Assembly: GCF_900169505.1 (NCBI RefSeq)
Contig: NZ_LT827021.1
Coordinates: forward strand, 248,001 to 312,000
DNA from: Arabiibacter massiliensis
GTDB lineage: Bacteria; Actinomycetota; Coriobacteriia; Coriobacteriales; Eggerthellaceae
Direction of reading: 5' to 3'
Length of the DNA stretch: 64,000 bases
A model generated the notes under the pieces. The model saw only the letters and a program-made list of their open reading frames with translations. It did no database searches and was not told the origin of the DNA. The translations under genes were made by a program, and so were the position numbers. Of the stretch, positions 17,681-27,839 are shown piece after piece. Position 1 is the stretch's first letter; each line of letters starts with the position of its first letter.

Positions 17681-19165
17681 ATGTCAAGAATCGGGAAGCT
17701 ACGTGCATCGTTCGCTGTTGGGCTCATGGGCTACGGCGTGTGTCGGGCGTGGATTCTCGAATGCCTGTATTACTTTCGCAATGATCCGGCTATGACCTTC
17801 GAAGGAACCATAGTGCTGCGCGGCGCGTTGGTGGTCGCTGCACTCTTGCTTATGTTCTGCTGGAGTCGCATAGGAAGCACTTCGCGCTTGCACGTCGTTT
17901 CTTCCCTAGGACTGCTGGCGGGCATAGTAGGCTCTTCTTTCCTCGTGATTGATTCTGCAGAAGGCTCTGCCTATCATTTTGCGGGCTTTGCAATGGTGGG
18001 TTTATGCGGTGGACTTCTCGAGGTGAAATGGTGCCTCTATTTTCTGAATCTTGACCGGGATGCGTTGTTTGAAAACTTGCTTATCTCCATTTTTCTTTCA
18101 TCCATAATAGGGATCGCCCTCTTCCTGCTTCGCCCCTTAGGGCTCTTCTATCTTGAGTCGCTCATTCTGTTGGCCGCCATGGCTCTTTTGGAGCGCAAGG
18201 CCCGCGTTCAGATGCCCTTGAGCGTGTCGCTCTTCGAGCTGCCATGCCCTTTGCGCGAGAGTTCGCCCCGTACGGCGCAGGAGCAAGTGGGGAATGGCGA
18301 AGCGTTGAGGGCGAAAAAGAGGAATGGCCGCAGGCTCGCCGCCATAATTACGGCAAGTTTCCTGTACAGCATCGTGCATATTGGTGGGGCGACGCTATGG
18401 GATGGGGTGTCTTCTCCTGATTCGACGTATCTTCTCCGCGCGGTTGCCAACCTCTTTACGACGGCGACCCTGTTCATAGTGTTCTTGGCGCGTGGAACGG
18501 AGAGCCCTAACGGGTTGCTCAGAACCACCCTTCTTCTCACCACGGCCGGCTTGCTTATGCAGATGCCCTTCATGGACGGCCTCGGTGCCGCTGCCTTCTT
18601 TGTGTTCTGCTGCGGCAATAAACTCTTCGACATTTTGATTTGGGTTCTCATCGTTGAGACTCTCGATGCCCTTCCTGCGTTCGCGGGTAAGGGCTTCGGG
18701 GCGGCAGTTGCTTCAAAAAACGGGGGATGTCTTGTCGGTTCCTTCATGTCGCAAGCTGCCGTAAACGCTGCAGCAAGCGGCAACCCGAGCAGCCCCGTCG
18801 TCTTCATATCGTTGCTCGTCCTCTTGCTGATGGTGACTCTCCTTTGGATCCTTTCCGAGCGGATGTCCTACGCGATACCTTCGAAAAGCCAGCTTCCGGA
18901 AGCCTACCCTCCTAACACGTCGGAAGGAAGGAGAGAGGATTCTCTGCATAGGGCTGCGATGGCGATTGCTTCGGAAAAGGGCCTCACTTCTCGCGAAACC
19001 GAAGTATTTCTGCTCATGGCGCGCGGTAAAAATAGAGCGGCAATCGCCAAAGAGCTGGGTATCTCCAAGAATACTGTACATACCCACATCATTCATATTT
19101 ACCAGAAGACCGGGATTACCGAACAGCAGGAACTCATCAGCCTCATCGAGCGCTTAGTGGACTGA
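17681..19165 (+). CDS. LuxR-type regulator with polytopic membrane N-terminus
   Basis: A 494-residue protein: residues 1-420 are mostly hydrophobic, about 12 membrane segments with transporter-like organisation, and the last 65 residues are a LuxR/GerE helix-turn-helix (LTSRETEVFLLMARGKNRAAIAKELGISKNTVHTHIIHIYQKTGI). ATG 17681 is chosen over the TTG 17675 because GGTGGGGG lies at proper spacing. Such membrane LuxR proteins are abundant in Eggerthellaceae and commonly sit next to a respiratory reductase gene, as here (flavoprotein 174 bases downstream), so it probably senses that enzyme's substrate. Base composition is visibly more AT-rich than neighbouring genes. Confidence 0.88.
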   Translation: MSRIGKLRASFAVGLMGYGVCRAWILECLYYFRNDPAMTFEGTIVLRGALVVAALLLMFCWSRIGSTSRLHVVSSLGLLAGIVGSSFLVIDSAEGSAYHFAGFAMVGLCGGLLEVKWCLYFLNLDRDALFENLLISIFLSSIIGIALFLLRPLGLFYLESLILLAAMALLERKARVQMPLSVSLFELPCPLRESSPRTAQEQVGNGEALRAKKRNGRRLAAIITASFLYSIVHIGGATLWDGVSSPDSTYLLRAVANLFTTATLFIVFLARGTESPNGLLRTTLLLTTAGLLMQMPFMDGLGAAAFFVFCCGNKLFDILIWVLIVETLDALPAFAGKGFGAAVASKNGGCLVGSFMSQAAVNAAASGNPSSPVVFISLLVLLLMVTLLWILSERMSYAIPSKSQLPEAYPPNTSEGRREDSLHRAAMAIASEKGLTSRETEVFLLMARGKNRAAIAKELGISKNTVHTHIIHIYQKTGITEQQELISLIERLVD

Positions 19166-19187
19166 CGTATTTCTCGCATCTCAACCG

Positions 19188-19217
19188 GTTTGGGCGAGAA
19201 GCTAAAATCGCCCAAAC
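19188..19217. terminator. Hairpin between LuxR regulator and flavoprotein genes
   Basis: GTTTGGGCGA and TCGCCCAAAC form a perfect 10-base stem with a 10-base A-rich loop. There is no T run, so it may be a weak terminator or a processing site. Confidence 0.4.
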
Positions 19218-19256
19218 GCATCGATGTTCTGCTTTTCCTCCGCTCCTACCATGGCG

Positions 19257-19299
19257 TCATGCTCGTTTATGCGGTGATGCGCGTGCCGCGCGAGCATGA
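19257..19299. promoter_or_regulatory. Inverted repeat upstream of the flavoprotein gene
   Basis: TCATGCTCG at 19,257-19,265 and CGAGCATGA at 19,291-19,299, perfect 9-base arms 25 bases apart, 40 bases before the flavoprotein start. It is a candidate operator for the adjacent LuxR regulator. Confidence 0.4.
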
Positions 19300-19339
19300 A
19301 CGATGCCAAGGTAGATAAGAGGAAGGAAAAGGGGAAGGC

Positions 19340-21829
19340 ATGAAGAAGAATGAAAACGAGATCTCTCGCCGAAGCTTCGTCAAGGGGGCGTCTTTGGGGC
19401 TTATGGGAGCAGGAGCGCTTTACTCGGGAGCTTTAGCCATGGCAGGGTGCTCCCAGGATGCGGAGCCGTCCAAGAAAAGTGGGGGTACAGGAAAGGGCGA
19501 AGCGTCGGCGAAGGGCTATGGCGGCGATGTTGACATCTCGCTCGATATCGACATGTCGAGCGGTCAAGTCTCGCAGGTGTCAATTAAAGGCGCGGGCGAG
19601 ACGCCTTTGAAGGGCGGTAGGGCAATAGAAAAGCTGACGGCGGCCATTCAGGAGGCTCGAAGCATAGATGTCGATGTCATATCTGGAGCAACCATTACTT
19701 CCACTGCTGTTCTGACAGCGGCTTCAGCTGCCTACGGCGAAGCTCTGTATGGCGACGATTTGAACACTCTCAAGATGGCCCCTGGGACCTACACCGCTTC
19801 GAGCAAGAGCGGATACTGGCGGATCGTGGACCTTCCGGTTTCCGTAACCGTCAACGAGGATGCCATCCTTAAAATCGAGGTGCCCGAAGAGCGTTTCGAT
19901 CACGGGGATACCGAGGTGTTTTTACAATGTGCGAAAGAGAGGTTCTTTCCACGTGTCATAGAGAATCAGTCGTTCAATGTCGACGCCGTTTCAAGCGCAA
20001 CTCTGTCATGCAATGGTGTACGTAATGCCGCCCGCCTTGCATTGAGGCAGGCGTTCGAGGCAGCGGGAAGCGATCCGTCGGGCGTTGGCAGGTTCATGCG
20101 AAGAGTACAGCTTTCCGCTACTCCTCATACGGAAAAACTTGAAACGGATTTGCTGATCGTGGGATTGGGCAACGGCGGTATCATGGCGATGCTCAGTGCA
20201 TGCGAGGCCATCCAAGAGCGCAACGGCAAAAAACTTGTGAGCATCATCGGTATCGACAAGGCAGGAAAAGTAGGCGGAAAATCTGCGTTGACCCATGAAG
20301 CATGCGCTATCAACCCCGTTCGATTCGCTGAGGAATTCAACAGTGGAGCCGAATACATAGATAAAGAAGATTTTCGTCGTCGGTGGAAGGAATTCGCTTC
20401 GGAGGACGGCCAGCTGCTTGCCAAAGAAGAATGCATTGACGTCATGGTTGACGAATCCGGAAACACCGTGGACTGGCTTCTCGCTCATGGGTGGCGCTAC
20501 GGGACTGTCGCCAAAGGTGCAGGAACGGCTCTAGCGGGTGGTTTGACTTCCTTCAACTCCGTATGTTCGAGTCGTGCCGATCCCGGTACCTACGAGGATC
20601 GCCGCAAGGTCGTGAATCAGTATTACTCGCAGTTCGTTGACGCCGTTGAGGCCCAAGGCGGTAAAGTGTATTTGGAAACCGAGGGCTATGAGATCATCAC
20701 CGAAGGAAGCAAAGTTGTTGGCGTGAAGGCCCGCAACGTGGCGACGGGACAGGAATACGAAATCAAAGCCAAGGCCGTCATCATGAACACGGGAGGATAT
20801 TCAAGCAATCCGGAGATGACGAAATCGCTGCTGGGAGAGAGCCACGCCGGGTTTTACCTCACGGTGGGAACAGGTTGTGACACAGGATTGATGATGCAAT
20901 CGGCGCTCGATAACGGAGCCGGCACGTTTAACATGGAAATGAGTCCCATCCTCATGCATTGCGGCCTTGATCATTGGATTGATCGGTATCCCATGACTCC
21001 CAACGAGAAGCAGCTTCAAAACCGAACGGGTCGTTACGATGTTACCACGCTTAATAGCATTCCTAATGGTTGCGCATATAGCGGAACGGCCATAGCGGTA
21101 GGGCGTGATGGGAAACGGTTCATGAACGAGTACGAATATGAGTCGTTTTCTCAGCTGCTCGAAGTGGATTCCTTCGCTCATTGGAAAGGTGGACCTCATT
21201 ACTTCGTGATCCTCTCCGGCGAAATTCTGGAAGACATAGCGGAAAACGGGCTTCACGCCATTTCTTCGTGGGATGGTTATAACACTCAAGGAAAGATCGC
21301 TCCCGATCAGCCATTGCCGGAGGTGTATGAAGCCCTCGACTATGCCGTCGAAGAGGAAATGGCGTGGAAGGCTGACACTTTGGAAGACCTGGCGGAACAG
21401 ACAGGCATCGATCCCGACACTCTCAAAGAGACGGTTGACGCTTACAACGGCTTCGTTGCCGCAGGTGTAGACGAAGAATTCGGGAAAGCCTCCGAATATC
21501 TTCTTCCGTTTATTGCCGCCCCCTTCTACGCCCTCAAGGTGTTCAACACTACGTTTGGCACCTGCGGCGGTCTTGACGTTGACGCTCAGATGCGGGTTTT
21601 GAGGGAGGATCACGCCACCCCTATCGACGGGCTGTACGCTGTGGGATGCGACAGTTTGGGCGTGGTTCACAACCCCAAACGCCATTATTGCGGGTTCGGC
21701 GGTGTGGCCCAGATGTGGCTGCAAACAGGCGGGCGTCTTGCAGGAAGGAATGCTGCCGACTTCATAGGCGACGTTTACGGGTATGCCGACGTGAGTCCTG
21801 CGCTGTCGGAAATACCCGCCGGATTCTGA
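19340..21829 (+). CDS. Tat-exported FMN/FAD-dependent reductase (fumarate reductase-like flavoprotein)
   Basis: An 829-residue enzyme with a Tat signal (R10-R11 in SRRSFVKG) ending in a lipobox-like LAMAGC (C37), so it is probably an exported lipoprotein. Two FMN-binding domains follow: the first has SGATITS (T118, the usual covalent FMN site), the second a degenerate SSATLSC (T221). From about residue 265 comes a fumarate reductase/succinate dehydrogenase-type FAD domain (LLIVGLGNGGIMAM) with NTGGYSSN and a C-terminal GGLDVDAQMRV...GLYAVGCDS motif. Relatives are terminal reductases for organic acceptors. Electron input through FMN from a membrane quinol or flavin-transfer system is inferred; substrate unknown. 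Composition is more AT-rich than the flanks. Confidence 0.88.
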   Translation: MKKNENEISRRSFVKGASLGLMGAGALYSGALAMAGCSQDAEPSKKSGGTGKGEASAKGYGGDVDISLDIDMSSGQVSQVSIKGAGETPLKGGRAIEKLTAAIQEARSIDVDVISGATITSTAVLTAASAAYGEALYGDDLNTLKMAPGTYTASSKSGYWRIVDLPVSVTVNEDAILKIEVPEERFDHGDTEVFLQCAKERFFPRVIENQSFNVDAVSSATLSCNGVRNAARLALRQAFEAAGSDPSGVGRFMRRVQLSATPHTEKLETDLLIVGLGNGGIMAMLSACEAIQERNGKKLVSIIGIDKAGKVGGKSALTHEACAINPVRFAEEFNSGAEYIDKEDFRRRWKEFASEDGQLLAKEECIDVMVDESGNTVDWLLAHGWRYGTVAKGAGTALAGGLTSFNSVCSSRADPGTYEDRRKVVNQYYSQFVDAVEAQGGKVYLETEGYEIITEGSKVVGVKARNVATGQEYEIKAKAVIMNTGGYSSNPEMTKSLLGESHAGFYLTVGTGCDTGLMMQSALDNGAGTFNMEMSPILMHCGLDHWIDRYPMTPNEKQLQNRTGRYDVTTLNSIPNGCAYSGTAIAVGRDGKRFMNEYEYESFSQLLEVDSFAHWKGGPHYFVILSGEILEDIAENGLHAISSWDGYNTQGKIAPDQPLPEVYEALDYAVEEEMAWKADTLEDLAEQTGIDPDTLKETVDAYNGFVAAGVDEEFGKASEYLLPFIAAPFYALKVFNTTFGTCGGLDVDAQMRVLREDHATPIDGLYAVGCDSLGVVHNPKRHYCGFGGVAQMWLQTGGRLAGRNAADFIGDVYGYADVSPALSEIPAGF

Positions 21830-21868
21830 GCGGTTGCTAGGGCATAAATCTTTTGAAGCAAGTCCACT

Positions 21869-21900
21869 GGGGAGCGGCGAAGAAAGCCGCTCCCCCTTTA
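21869..21900 (+). terminator. Terminator after the flavoprotein gene
   Basis: GGGGAGCGGC and GCCGCTCCCC form a 10-base stem with a GAAGAAA loop, followed by CTTTA. Confidence 0.75.
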
Positions 21901-22000
21901 ATGTCGCGTTCTGCAAGATCAAAGGACGATCCGCATGCGCGTTCCAGCACTCGATCGACCACCTTGGAAGGCGCTGCACGCGAATCGGGCCGCGCCTTCA

Positions 22001-22143
22001 CAAAAAACCTCGACGTGAAAGGATCCTGGCAGGCCGCGCGGGCACTGGCTTTTCGCGACCTGGAAAAACACTGCGGGCCCCTTGCTCCGGGGAGCCGACG
22101 GCCGCCCTTTTCCGCCTCCGGGCCTTTCACGTCGAGGGTTTTT
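22001..22143. repeat. Intergenic element with AAAAACCTCGACGTGAAAGG inverted arms
   Basis: AAAAACCTCGACGTGAAAGG near 22,002 is repeated in inverted form (CCTTTCACGTCGAGGG plus T's) ending near 22,143. The interior contains TTCGCGACCTGG. A related element with CGACGTGAAA arms, also preceded by GCACGCGAATCG, lies at 33,694-33,826. Beyond it, 22,226-22,289 is a diverged copy of the GGATCCTTCG/GCTCAGGA dispersed repeat. No gene is supported in 21,900-22,304. Confidence 0.6.
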
Positions 22144-22304
22144 GTGTCAGGCGACCCGGTTTTGCGTGCAACGGGGAAGGGGTCGCCGGATTGCGCGTCA
22201 ATTACCCCGTCACGGCTGGCGCCGTAGGGAATCCTTCGCCCCCGCTGCGCGGGGCCTCCCTGCGCTCGCTTCGCGTGCTCAGGACGACATCCGGCGCAGC
22301 CTGC

Positions 22305-23768
22305 CTAGAAGTCGCTCCTTTGCATGTTGAGGTAGTTCAGCAGCTCGCTGCGCTTGTGGATCTGCATCTTCTCGTAGATGTGGCGCACGTGGGTGTTCAC
22401 GGTGTAGGGCGAGATGACCAGCTTGTCGGCCATGTTGTTGGTGGTGTAGCCGCGCGCGATGAGCACGAGGATCTCGCTCTCGCGCCCGGACAGGCCGAAC
22501 TCCTTGGCCACCTCGGCGCAGATCTCGTCGATCTCGGCTTTCGTGGGCGGCGCGGCGGTGAGCGCCACGATGTTGAACTCCTGGCGCACGAGCGGCACGA
22601 GCAGCACCGCCAGAAGCACGATGAGGCCCAGGCACGTCTCGGGCGTGATGGCGGCCGCCATCTCCGGCAGGTGCTCGTACACGACGGCCCACGTGTTGCC
22701 CACCGCGATGCCGGCGCGCACGAACGCGCCCGAGAAGGCGAACGCCACGGCGGGGGTGACGTAGCCCTTCGAGGTCAGGATGCCGAAGTACATGATGAGC
22801 AGGACCTCCAGCAGCGACGAGATGCCGGTGGCCATGATGAAGGCGGGGAAGAAGGCCGCCTCGTCGGCCAGGAACAGCCCGAACGCCGCGATCAGCAGCA
22901 CGAGGAGCCAGGGGAACATCTTGAATATGTTCGCCTTGTCCTTCGACACGAGGCAGATGCCTGCGAGCGCCAGCATGATGATCGCGCCGCCCGCGATGCC
23001 CAGCGTGAAGCTGCGGTCGCCCGTGGGCAAAAGCTCCCAGGGGATGACGGCCACCAGGTAGTAGCACGCCACGCTCGCGAGGAACGTAATGGCGCTCACG
23101 GCCACCATGTTCTTGAGCCCGCCCTGCGCCGCGCTCTTGGGCAGCAGCACGGGGAAGGCGCGCGCCCCGTCGCGCCGGGCCGCCACCAGCAGCGCGCCGG
23201 AGACGAGCGGCAGCGCGGCCACGAACACGGTCGTCACGTAGACGGGCAGCACCCACGCCAGCGCGATGGTCGCCAGCAGCGCGAGCCCGAACGTGGTGCC
23301 GATGTGGCGCAGCGAGAACTGCGCCTTCACGCAGGCGTAGCGCTCGCCCCAGAGGATCCACATCACCGACTCGGTGGCGCCCAGGAAGAAGGAGAGCGCG
23401 TAGGCGAGCCCCGGCACGGTGAAGGACTGGGGCAGCAGGCACAGCGCCAACGTAGCCGCGCACGTGAGCGCCGGAGCGGCTGCGAAGAGCCATTTGAAGG
23501 AGGAGAGGTGCCGCTTGCGCCCGAGCAGGAGCGCGATGAGCAGCAGGAAGAACACCGTCGCCCCCAGGTTCACGAGCCACGAGACGGTCACCCGCTCGTC
23601 GAGCAACTGGGTCTGGGAGAACATGTGGGGCACGAACCACAGCGCGTAATGCCATGCCAAAAGCAGCGCGAATCCCACGTATTTCAGGGCGGGACGGGCC
23701 ATCGCGCCCGTCAGTGAGCCGTGCTCTCCCGCCTCTGCCTTCGGAACGTCGTTCGATCGAAGAGCCAT
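22305..23768 (-). CDS. LuxR-type regulator with polytopic membrane N-terminus (divergent from cai-like module)
   Basis: A 487-residue protein with about 12 hydrophobic segments followed by a C-terminal LuxR helix-turn-helix (LSGRESEILVLIARGYTTNNMADKLVISPYTVNTHVRHIYEKMQIH). The start at 23,768 is preferred over an upstream in-frame ATG (23,822) because AGAGGAAGGGGGG precedes it at about 7 bases. It is transcribed away from the MFS gene at 24,070, head-to-head over a 300-base region, so it probably regulates the downstream acyl-CoA module. Unlike the regulator at 17,681 its codon use matches its neighbours. Confidence 0.88.
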   Translation of the reverse strand: MALRSNDVPKAEAGEHGSLTGAMARPALKYVGFALLLAWHYALWFVPHMFSQTQLLDERVTVSWLVNLGATVFFLLLIALLLGRKRHLSSFKWLFAAAPALTCAATLALCLLPQSFTVPGLAYALSFFLGATESVMWILWGERYACVKAQFSLRHIGTTFGLALLATIALAWVLPVYVTTVFVAALPLVSGALLVAARRDGARAFPVLLPKSAAQGGLKNMVAVSAITFLASVACYYLVAVIPWELLPTGDRSFTLGIAGGAIIMLALAGICLVSKDKANIFKMFPWLLVLLIAAFGLFLADEAAFFPAFIMATGISSLLEVLLIMYFGILTSKGYVTPAVAFAFSGAFVRAGIAVGNTWAVVYEHLPEMAAAITPETCLGLIVLLAVLLVPLVRQEFNIVALTAAPPTKAEIDEICAEVAKEFGLSGRESEILVLIARGYTTNNMADKLVISPYTVNTHVRHIYEKMQIHKRSELLNYLNMQRSDF

Positions 23769-23997
23769 GGAGCAGGCCCCCCTTCCTCTGCCCGGTTTGC
23801 GATGGTTGACGATGCCCGCCATCTGCTACGACGTATTTTCTCACAGATTCGGGGCCGTTGTATGACTACCTCGAAAAACCTATCACCATTTCATCATGAA
23901 CACCTCGCAAGAAACTAAGTATTCGGCTAATTAGTGGCGATTTGGCGATGGCAATCTGACCGTTCGGGAACAGAATGCATCCAACGGCTCGGTTTGG

Positions 23998-24033
23998 AGC
24001 CGGTCGCCGATTGAACGGAACCGGCGACCGGCT
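23998..24033. promoter_or_regulatory. Perfect 12-base inverted repeat upstream of the MFS gene
   Basis: AGCCGGTCGCCG and CGGCGACCGGCT, 12 bases apart, ending 36 bases before the MFS start, in the divergent intergenic region. No T run follows, so it is more likely an operator or a 5' leader hairpin than a terminator. Confidence 0.5.
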
Positions 24034-24069
24034 GTAAGACCGGGCGAGGACAAGGAGAAAGGAAGTAAG

Positions 24070-25383
24070 ATGTCACTGCTTGCCAAGAGCAAGGGGGAGG
24101 TCACCTACAAGGAGCTGACCACGCTGCACAAGTGGGCGCTCGTTGTGCTGATCTCCGTCGGTTCGTCGGTCATCTACGCGCCGATGTACCTCAAGAACGT
24201 GTTCTACGATCCGCTGATGAACGCGCTCGGCGTGACCAACGCCGACCTCGGCCTCATGGTGTCGGTGTACGGCATCACGGCCATGATCTGCTACCTGCCC
24301 TCCGGCATCGTGGCCGATAAGTTCCGCATGCGCACGCTCGCGTGGGTGGGCTTCATCGCCACCGCCGTGCTCGTGTGGGTGTACGCGCTTCTGCCGTCGC
24401 TCGAGATCTGCCTCCTGCTGTTCGTGCTCATGGGCATCACGTCCATCCTCGTGTGGTGGGGCACGCGCTTCAAGGTGATCCGCCTGTGCTGCGAGGAGAA
24501 CGAGTACGCTTCCAAGATCGGCATCAGCTACTCCATCTACGGCGTGGCGGGCCTCGTGCTCGGCCTCGTGAACGCGGGCATCATCGCCGCGGTGTCCGGT
24601 TCCGTGGGCGTGCAGGTCATGCTTATCGTCATCGGCGCCATCATCTTCATCCTCGGCGTGCTGTCCTTCTTCCTCATCCCCGACTTCAAGGGCGAGATCG
24701 ACAAGAACGCGAAGCTCTTCAGCGTCAAGGAGGCCATCCAGGCCATCAAGCATCCCGGCGTGCTGTGGGCCTGCGCCGCGTACTTCTGCTGCTACGCCGT
24801 GTACCAGGGCGCCACGTACACCACGCCCTACCTCACCCAGTGCTTCAACGCCGACCCGAACCTCGTGAACGTCGTCGGCCTCATCCGCACCTACGGAATC
24901 GGCCTCATCGCAGGCCCGGTGGTCGGCTTCATCGCCACGAAGCTCAAGAGCCCCTCGAAGGCGATCCTGGGCGGCTTCATCCTGTCCATCGCGGCGCTGG
25001 TCGGCTTCATCCTCTTCCCGCAGGATCCGTCGGGCGCCATCGTGGCCTCCATCCTCGTGGTCGTGTTCGGCTTCACCACCTACGGCGCGTTCTCCATCGG
25101 CTCGTCGCCCCTGTCCGAGGTGAAGATCCCCATGGCCATCTTCGGCACCGCCTCCGGCGTGCTCTCGGTCATCGGCTTCTTGCCTGACGTGTTCATCCAC
25201 ACCTGGTACGGCGGCATGATCGACGCCCAGGGCACCGCGGCCTTCGCCGGCATCTTCGGCTTCGAGATCATGTTCGCGGTCATCGGCTGCATCTGCCTCG
25301 TGATGCTGCTCCGCTCCATCAAGAAGCACTTCGGCGCCGCTAACGACGCCGTCGCCGCCGACGAGGAGACCGTCAACGCGTAA
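24070..25383 (+). CDS. Major facilitator superfamily transporter (cai-like module 1)
   Basis: A 437-residue protein with 12 predicted membrane segments and MFS signatures: [12 protein letters not shown] after segment 2 is the loop 2-3 motif, and the second half repeats the fold. It resembles oxalate/formate or organic-anion antiporters more than sugar porters. ATG 24070 follows AAGGAGAAAGGAAG. As first gene of the acyl-CoA module it probably imports the carboxylate substrate or exchanges it for the reduced product. Confidence 0.85.
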   Translation: MSLLAKSKGEVTYKELTTLHKWALVVLISVGSSVIYAPMYLKNVFYDPLMNALGVTNADLGLMVSVYGITAMICYLPSGIVADKFRMRTLAWVGFIATAVLVWVYALLPSLEICLLLFVLMGITSILVWWGTRFKVIRLCCEENEYASKIGISYSIYGVAGLVLGLVNAGIIAAVSGSVGVQVMLIVIGAIIFILGVLSFFLIPDFKGEIDKNAKLFSVKEAIQAIKHPGVLWACAAYFCCYAVYQGATYTTPYLTQCFNADPNLVNVVGLIRTYGIGLIAGPVVGFIATKLKSPSKAILGGFILSIAALVGFILFPQDPSGAIVASILVVVFGFTTYGAFSIGSSPLSEVKIPMAIFGTASGVLSVIGFLPDVFIHTWYGGMIDAQGTAAFAGIFGFEIMFAVIGCICLVMLLRSIKKHFGAANDAVAADEETVNA

Positions 25384-25464
25384 GCATCCCGCTTGAATCG
25401 GGCCCGGGCCGCCGCTGCAAGCCCGCCCGGGCCCCGCGCACCTGGAGAAGGAAGGAAGAGTCCC

Positions 25465-26460
25465 ATGAACAAGCTCGACGTGCTGGCGAAGATCAACCCG
25501 CAGATGAAGGCCGTCCTCGCGAAGGAGGACGAGCTGGCGGGCGACGCGAACGACACGAGCGTGGGCTTCGAGAAGATGCGCGAGAACTACGTGGCCGGCC
25601 GCGCGTACTGGTGCGAGGGCGGCCCCGTCATGGCCGAGAAGCTGGACGGCACGGTGGACGGCCCCTACGGCGCCATCCCGGTGCGCTACTACTATCCCAC
25701 CGCCGCGGCCGCTGCCGGCCGTGCGGCGGGCGAGGGCGCGACGCCCGGCATCGTGTACGTGCACGGCGGCGGGTTCGTGCTGGGCAACCTGGACACGCAC
25801 GACCGCGTCTGCCGCATCCTGGCCGAGAACACCGGCGCCGTGGTGGTGGCGGTGGACTACCGCCTCTCGCCCGAGGCCAAGTTCCCGAGCGCGGTGGAGG
25901 AGTCGGCCGCCGTGGCCGCCTACCTGCACGAGAAGGGCGCGGCCCACGGCGTGGACGGGGAGCGCCTCGCGTTCGCCGGCGACTCCGGCGGCGCGCACCT
26001 GGGCCTTGCGGCCACGATGCACCTGCGCGAGGAGCAGGGCGGCAGCGATTTCGTCAAGTGCCTGCTTCTGTTCTACGGCTGGTTCGGCCTGACCGACTCG
26101 TCCTCGATGCGCCTTCTGGGCGGCCCGTGGGACGGGCTCACCGAGGCCGACTGGCAGTTCTACATGCAGATGTACGCGAACGACCCCGCCGAGCTGGCGG
26201 CGAGCCCCTACGCGAACCTGTTCCTGAACGACCTTACGCGCGACGTGCCGCCCTGCTACATCGCGGCGGCGGAGTTCGACCCGCTGCGCGACGACTCGGC
26301 CACGCTCGCGGCCATCTGCGAGCAGTACGGAACGCCCGTGCGCTACGAGGTGTTCGAGGGCGTCATTCACGCGTTTCTGCACTACACCAAGATGCTCGAC
26401 GCGGCCAACGACGCGCTCGCGCACGCCGCGGCCTTCTACCGCGAGCAGCTGGGCCTCTAA
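25465..26460 (+). CDS. Alpha/beta hydrolase, hormone-sensitive lipase family
   Basis: A 331-residue cytoplasmic esterase. The oxyanion-hole motif [10 protein letters not shown], the nucleophile elbow GDSGGAHLG (Ser near residue 174), the acid in EFDPLRDD and the histidine in GVIHAFLH complete the catalytic set of the HSL/acetyl esterase family. ATG 25465 follows GAAGGAAG. Set between the transporter and the acyl-CoA dehydrogenase, it may release the module's substrate from an ester, or hydrolyse an ester or lactone product. E. coli cai operons have no such gene. Confidence 0.85.
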   Translation: MNKLDVLAKINPQMKAVLAKEDELAGDANDTSVGFEKMRENYVAGRAYWCEGGPVMAEKLDGTVDGPYGAIPVRYYYPTAAAAAGRAAGEGATPGIVYVHGGGFVLGNLDTHDRVCRILAENTGAVVVAVDYRLSPEAKFPSAVEESAAVAAYLHEKGAAHGVDGERLAFAGDSGGAHLGLAATMHLREEQGGSDFVKCLLLFYGWFGLTDSSSMRLLGGPWDGLTEADWQFYMQMYANDPAELAASPYANLFLNDLTRDVPPCYIAAAEFDPLRDDSATLAAICEQYGTPVRYEVFEGVIHAFLHYTKMLDAANDALAHAAAFYREQLGL

Positions 26461-26525
26461 ACCTAGGCACCGCGGCGCGCCGCCACAAGGGCCGCGCCGT
26501 CAACCCGACAAGGAAGGAATCAAGC

Positions 26526-27677
26526 ATGGATTTCAAGTTGACTGACGAGCAGGAGCTGATCGTCGACAGCTACCGCGAGTACATGGAGAGCGAGAACTGG
26601 GAGACGTACTTCCACGAGTGCGACGAGGCGCATGAGTACCCGCTGCGCTGGGTCAAGGGCCTCTGCGAGCTGGGCTTCGACCAGATCATGCTCCCCGAGA
26701 GCCACGGCGGCCTCGGCCTCGAGCAGCCCTGCGTGACGCTCATGGCGGTCTACGAGGTGCTCGGCCGCTACGGCGCCCCCACCTACGTGCTCTACCAGCT
26801 GCCCGGCTTCGAGACGGTCATCCGCGAGGGCACCCAGGAGCAGATCGACGCCGTGCTGGCCACGCTCGGCTCCGGCGAGCAGATCTGGAACTCCGCCTGC
26901 ACCGAGCCGGGCGCCGGAAGCGACGTGGGCGCGCTGGCCACCACGTACAAGCGTGAGAACGGCAAGATCTACCTCAACGGCACCAAGACCTTCATCACCT
27001 CCTCGGCGGGTGTGAAGTACCTGGTCATCATGGCCAAGAACGCCGACGACGAGACGATGTTCACCGAGTTCTTCCTCGATATGAGCAAGCCGGGCGTGAA
27101 GCTCTCGCCGCTCACCAAGCTGGGCCTGCGCATGGACAGCTGCTGCGAGGTGTACATGGACAACGTGGAGCTCGAGGAGTCCGACATCTTCGGCAAGGAG
27201 GGCAACGGCTTCATGCGCGGCGTGTCCGACTTCAACTTCGAGCGCTGGCTCGTGGGCGCCTGCGACTACGGCACCGCCATCAGCGCGTTCGAGGACGCGA
27301 TGGCGCATGCGAACAGCCGCGTCGCCTTCGGCAAGCCCATCAGCCGCTTCCAGCTGAACCAGATCAAGATCACCGACATGTGCATCAAGCTGACCAACAT
27401 GAAGAACATGCTCTACGAGGCCGCGTGGAACGCCGACAACAACGGCGGCGCCTTCGACCCGGCCGCGGCCGCCATGTGCAAGTACTACTGCGCCAACGCC
27501 TCCTTCGAGGTGACCGACGACGCCATGCAGATCATGGGCGGCATCGCCGTGGCCAGCGAGCACCGCATCAACCGCATCTGGCGCGACCTGCGCGTGGACC
27601 GCGTCTCCGGCGGCACCGACGAGATGATGATCCTCGCCACCTCCAAGGGCGCCTCCATCAAGTACAAGCAGAAGTAA
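26526..27677 (+). CDS. Acyl-CoA dehydrogenase family enoyl-CoA reductase (CaiA-like)
   Basis: A 383-residue FAD enzyme with the usual N-terminal helical, beta-barrel ([19 protein letters not shown]) and C-terminal helical domains ([24 protein letters not shown]). It is near the length of CaiA, which reduces crotonobetainyl-CoA using Fix-derived electrons. The glutamate of the usual EGT motif is replaced (SGGTDE), so a catalytic base, if needed, must be elsewhere, as in some family branches. ATG 26526 follows AAGGAAGG. Physiological reduction rather than oxidation is inferred from the linked CaiB-type transferase and fixABCX genes. Confidence 0.85.
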   Translation: MDFKLTDEQELIVDSYREYMESENWETYFHECDEAHEYPLRWVKGLCELGFDQIMLPESHGGLGLEQPCVTLMAVYEVLGRYGAPTYVLYQLPGFETVIREGTQEQIDAVLATLGSGEQIWNSACTEPGAGSDVGALATTYKRENGKIYLNGTKTFITSSAGVKYLVIMAKNADDETMFTEFFLDMSKPGVKLSPLTKLGLRMDSCCEVYMDNVELEESDIFGKEGNGFMRGVSDFNFERWLVGACDYGTAISAFEDAMAHANSRVAFGKPISRFQLNQIKITDMCIKLTNMKNMLYEAAWNADNNGGAFDPAAAAMCKYYCANASFEVTDDAMQIMGGIAVASEHRINRIWRDLRVDRVSGGTDEMMILATSKGASIKYKQK

Positions 27678-27708
27678 GGAAGCGTCGCGCTGACGCGCTC
27701 TGTTTGAA

Positions 27709-27783
27709 GGATCCTTCGACTCGCTTTGCTCGCTCAGGATGACGGACCCGCATCATCGTCATCCTGAGCGCAGCGAAGGATCC
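27709..27783. repeat. Facing pair of dispersed GGATCCTTCGACTCG repeats
   Basis: GGATCCTTCGACTCG...GCTCAGGATGAC is followed by the inverse, GTCATCCTGAGCGCAGCGAAGGATC, giving a potential hairpin inside the operon between the acyl-CoA dehydrogenase and CoA-transferase genes. Confidence 0.8.
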
Positions 27784-27839
27784 GCCCAAGGCAGTGCGGC
27801 GCAGCCGCATCACCGTCATCTACGAACAAGGAGGAAACC

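Noticed and set aside
21834..23717. Plus-strand 627-residue frame antisense to the LuxR regulator
   Set aside because: It crosses a terminator and a repeat element, and lies opposite a regulator with a clear helix-turn-helix.
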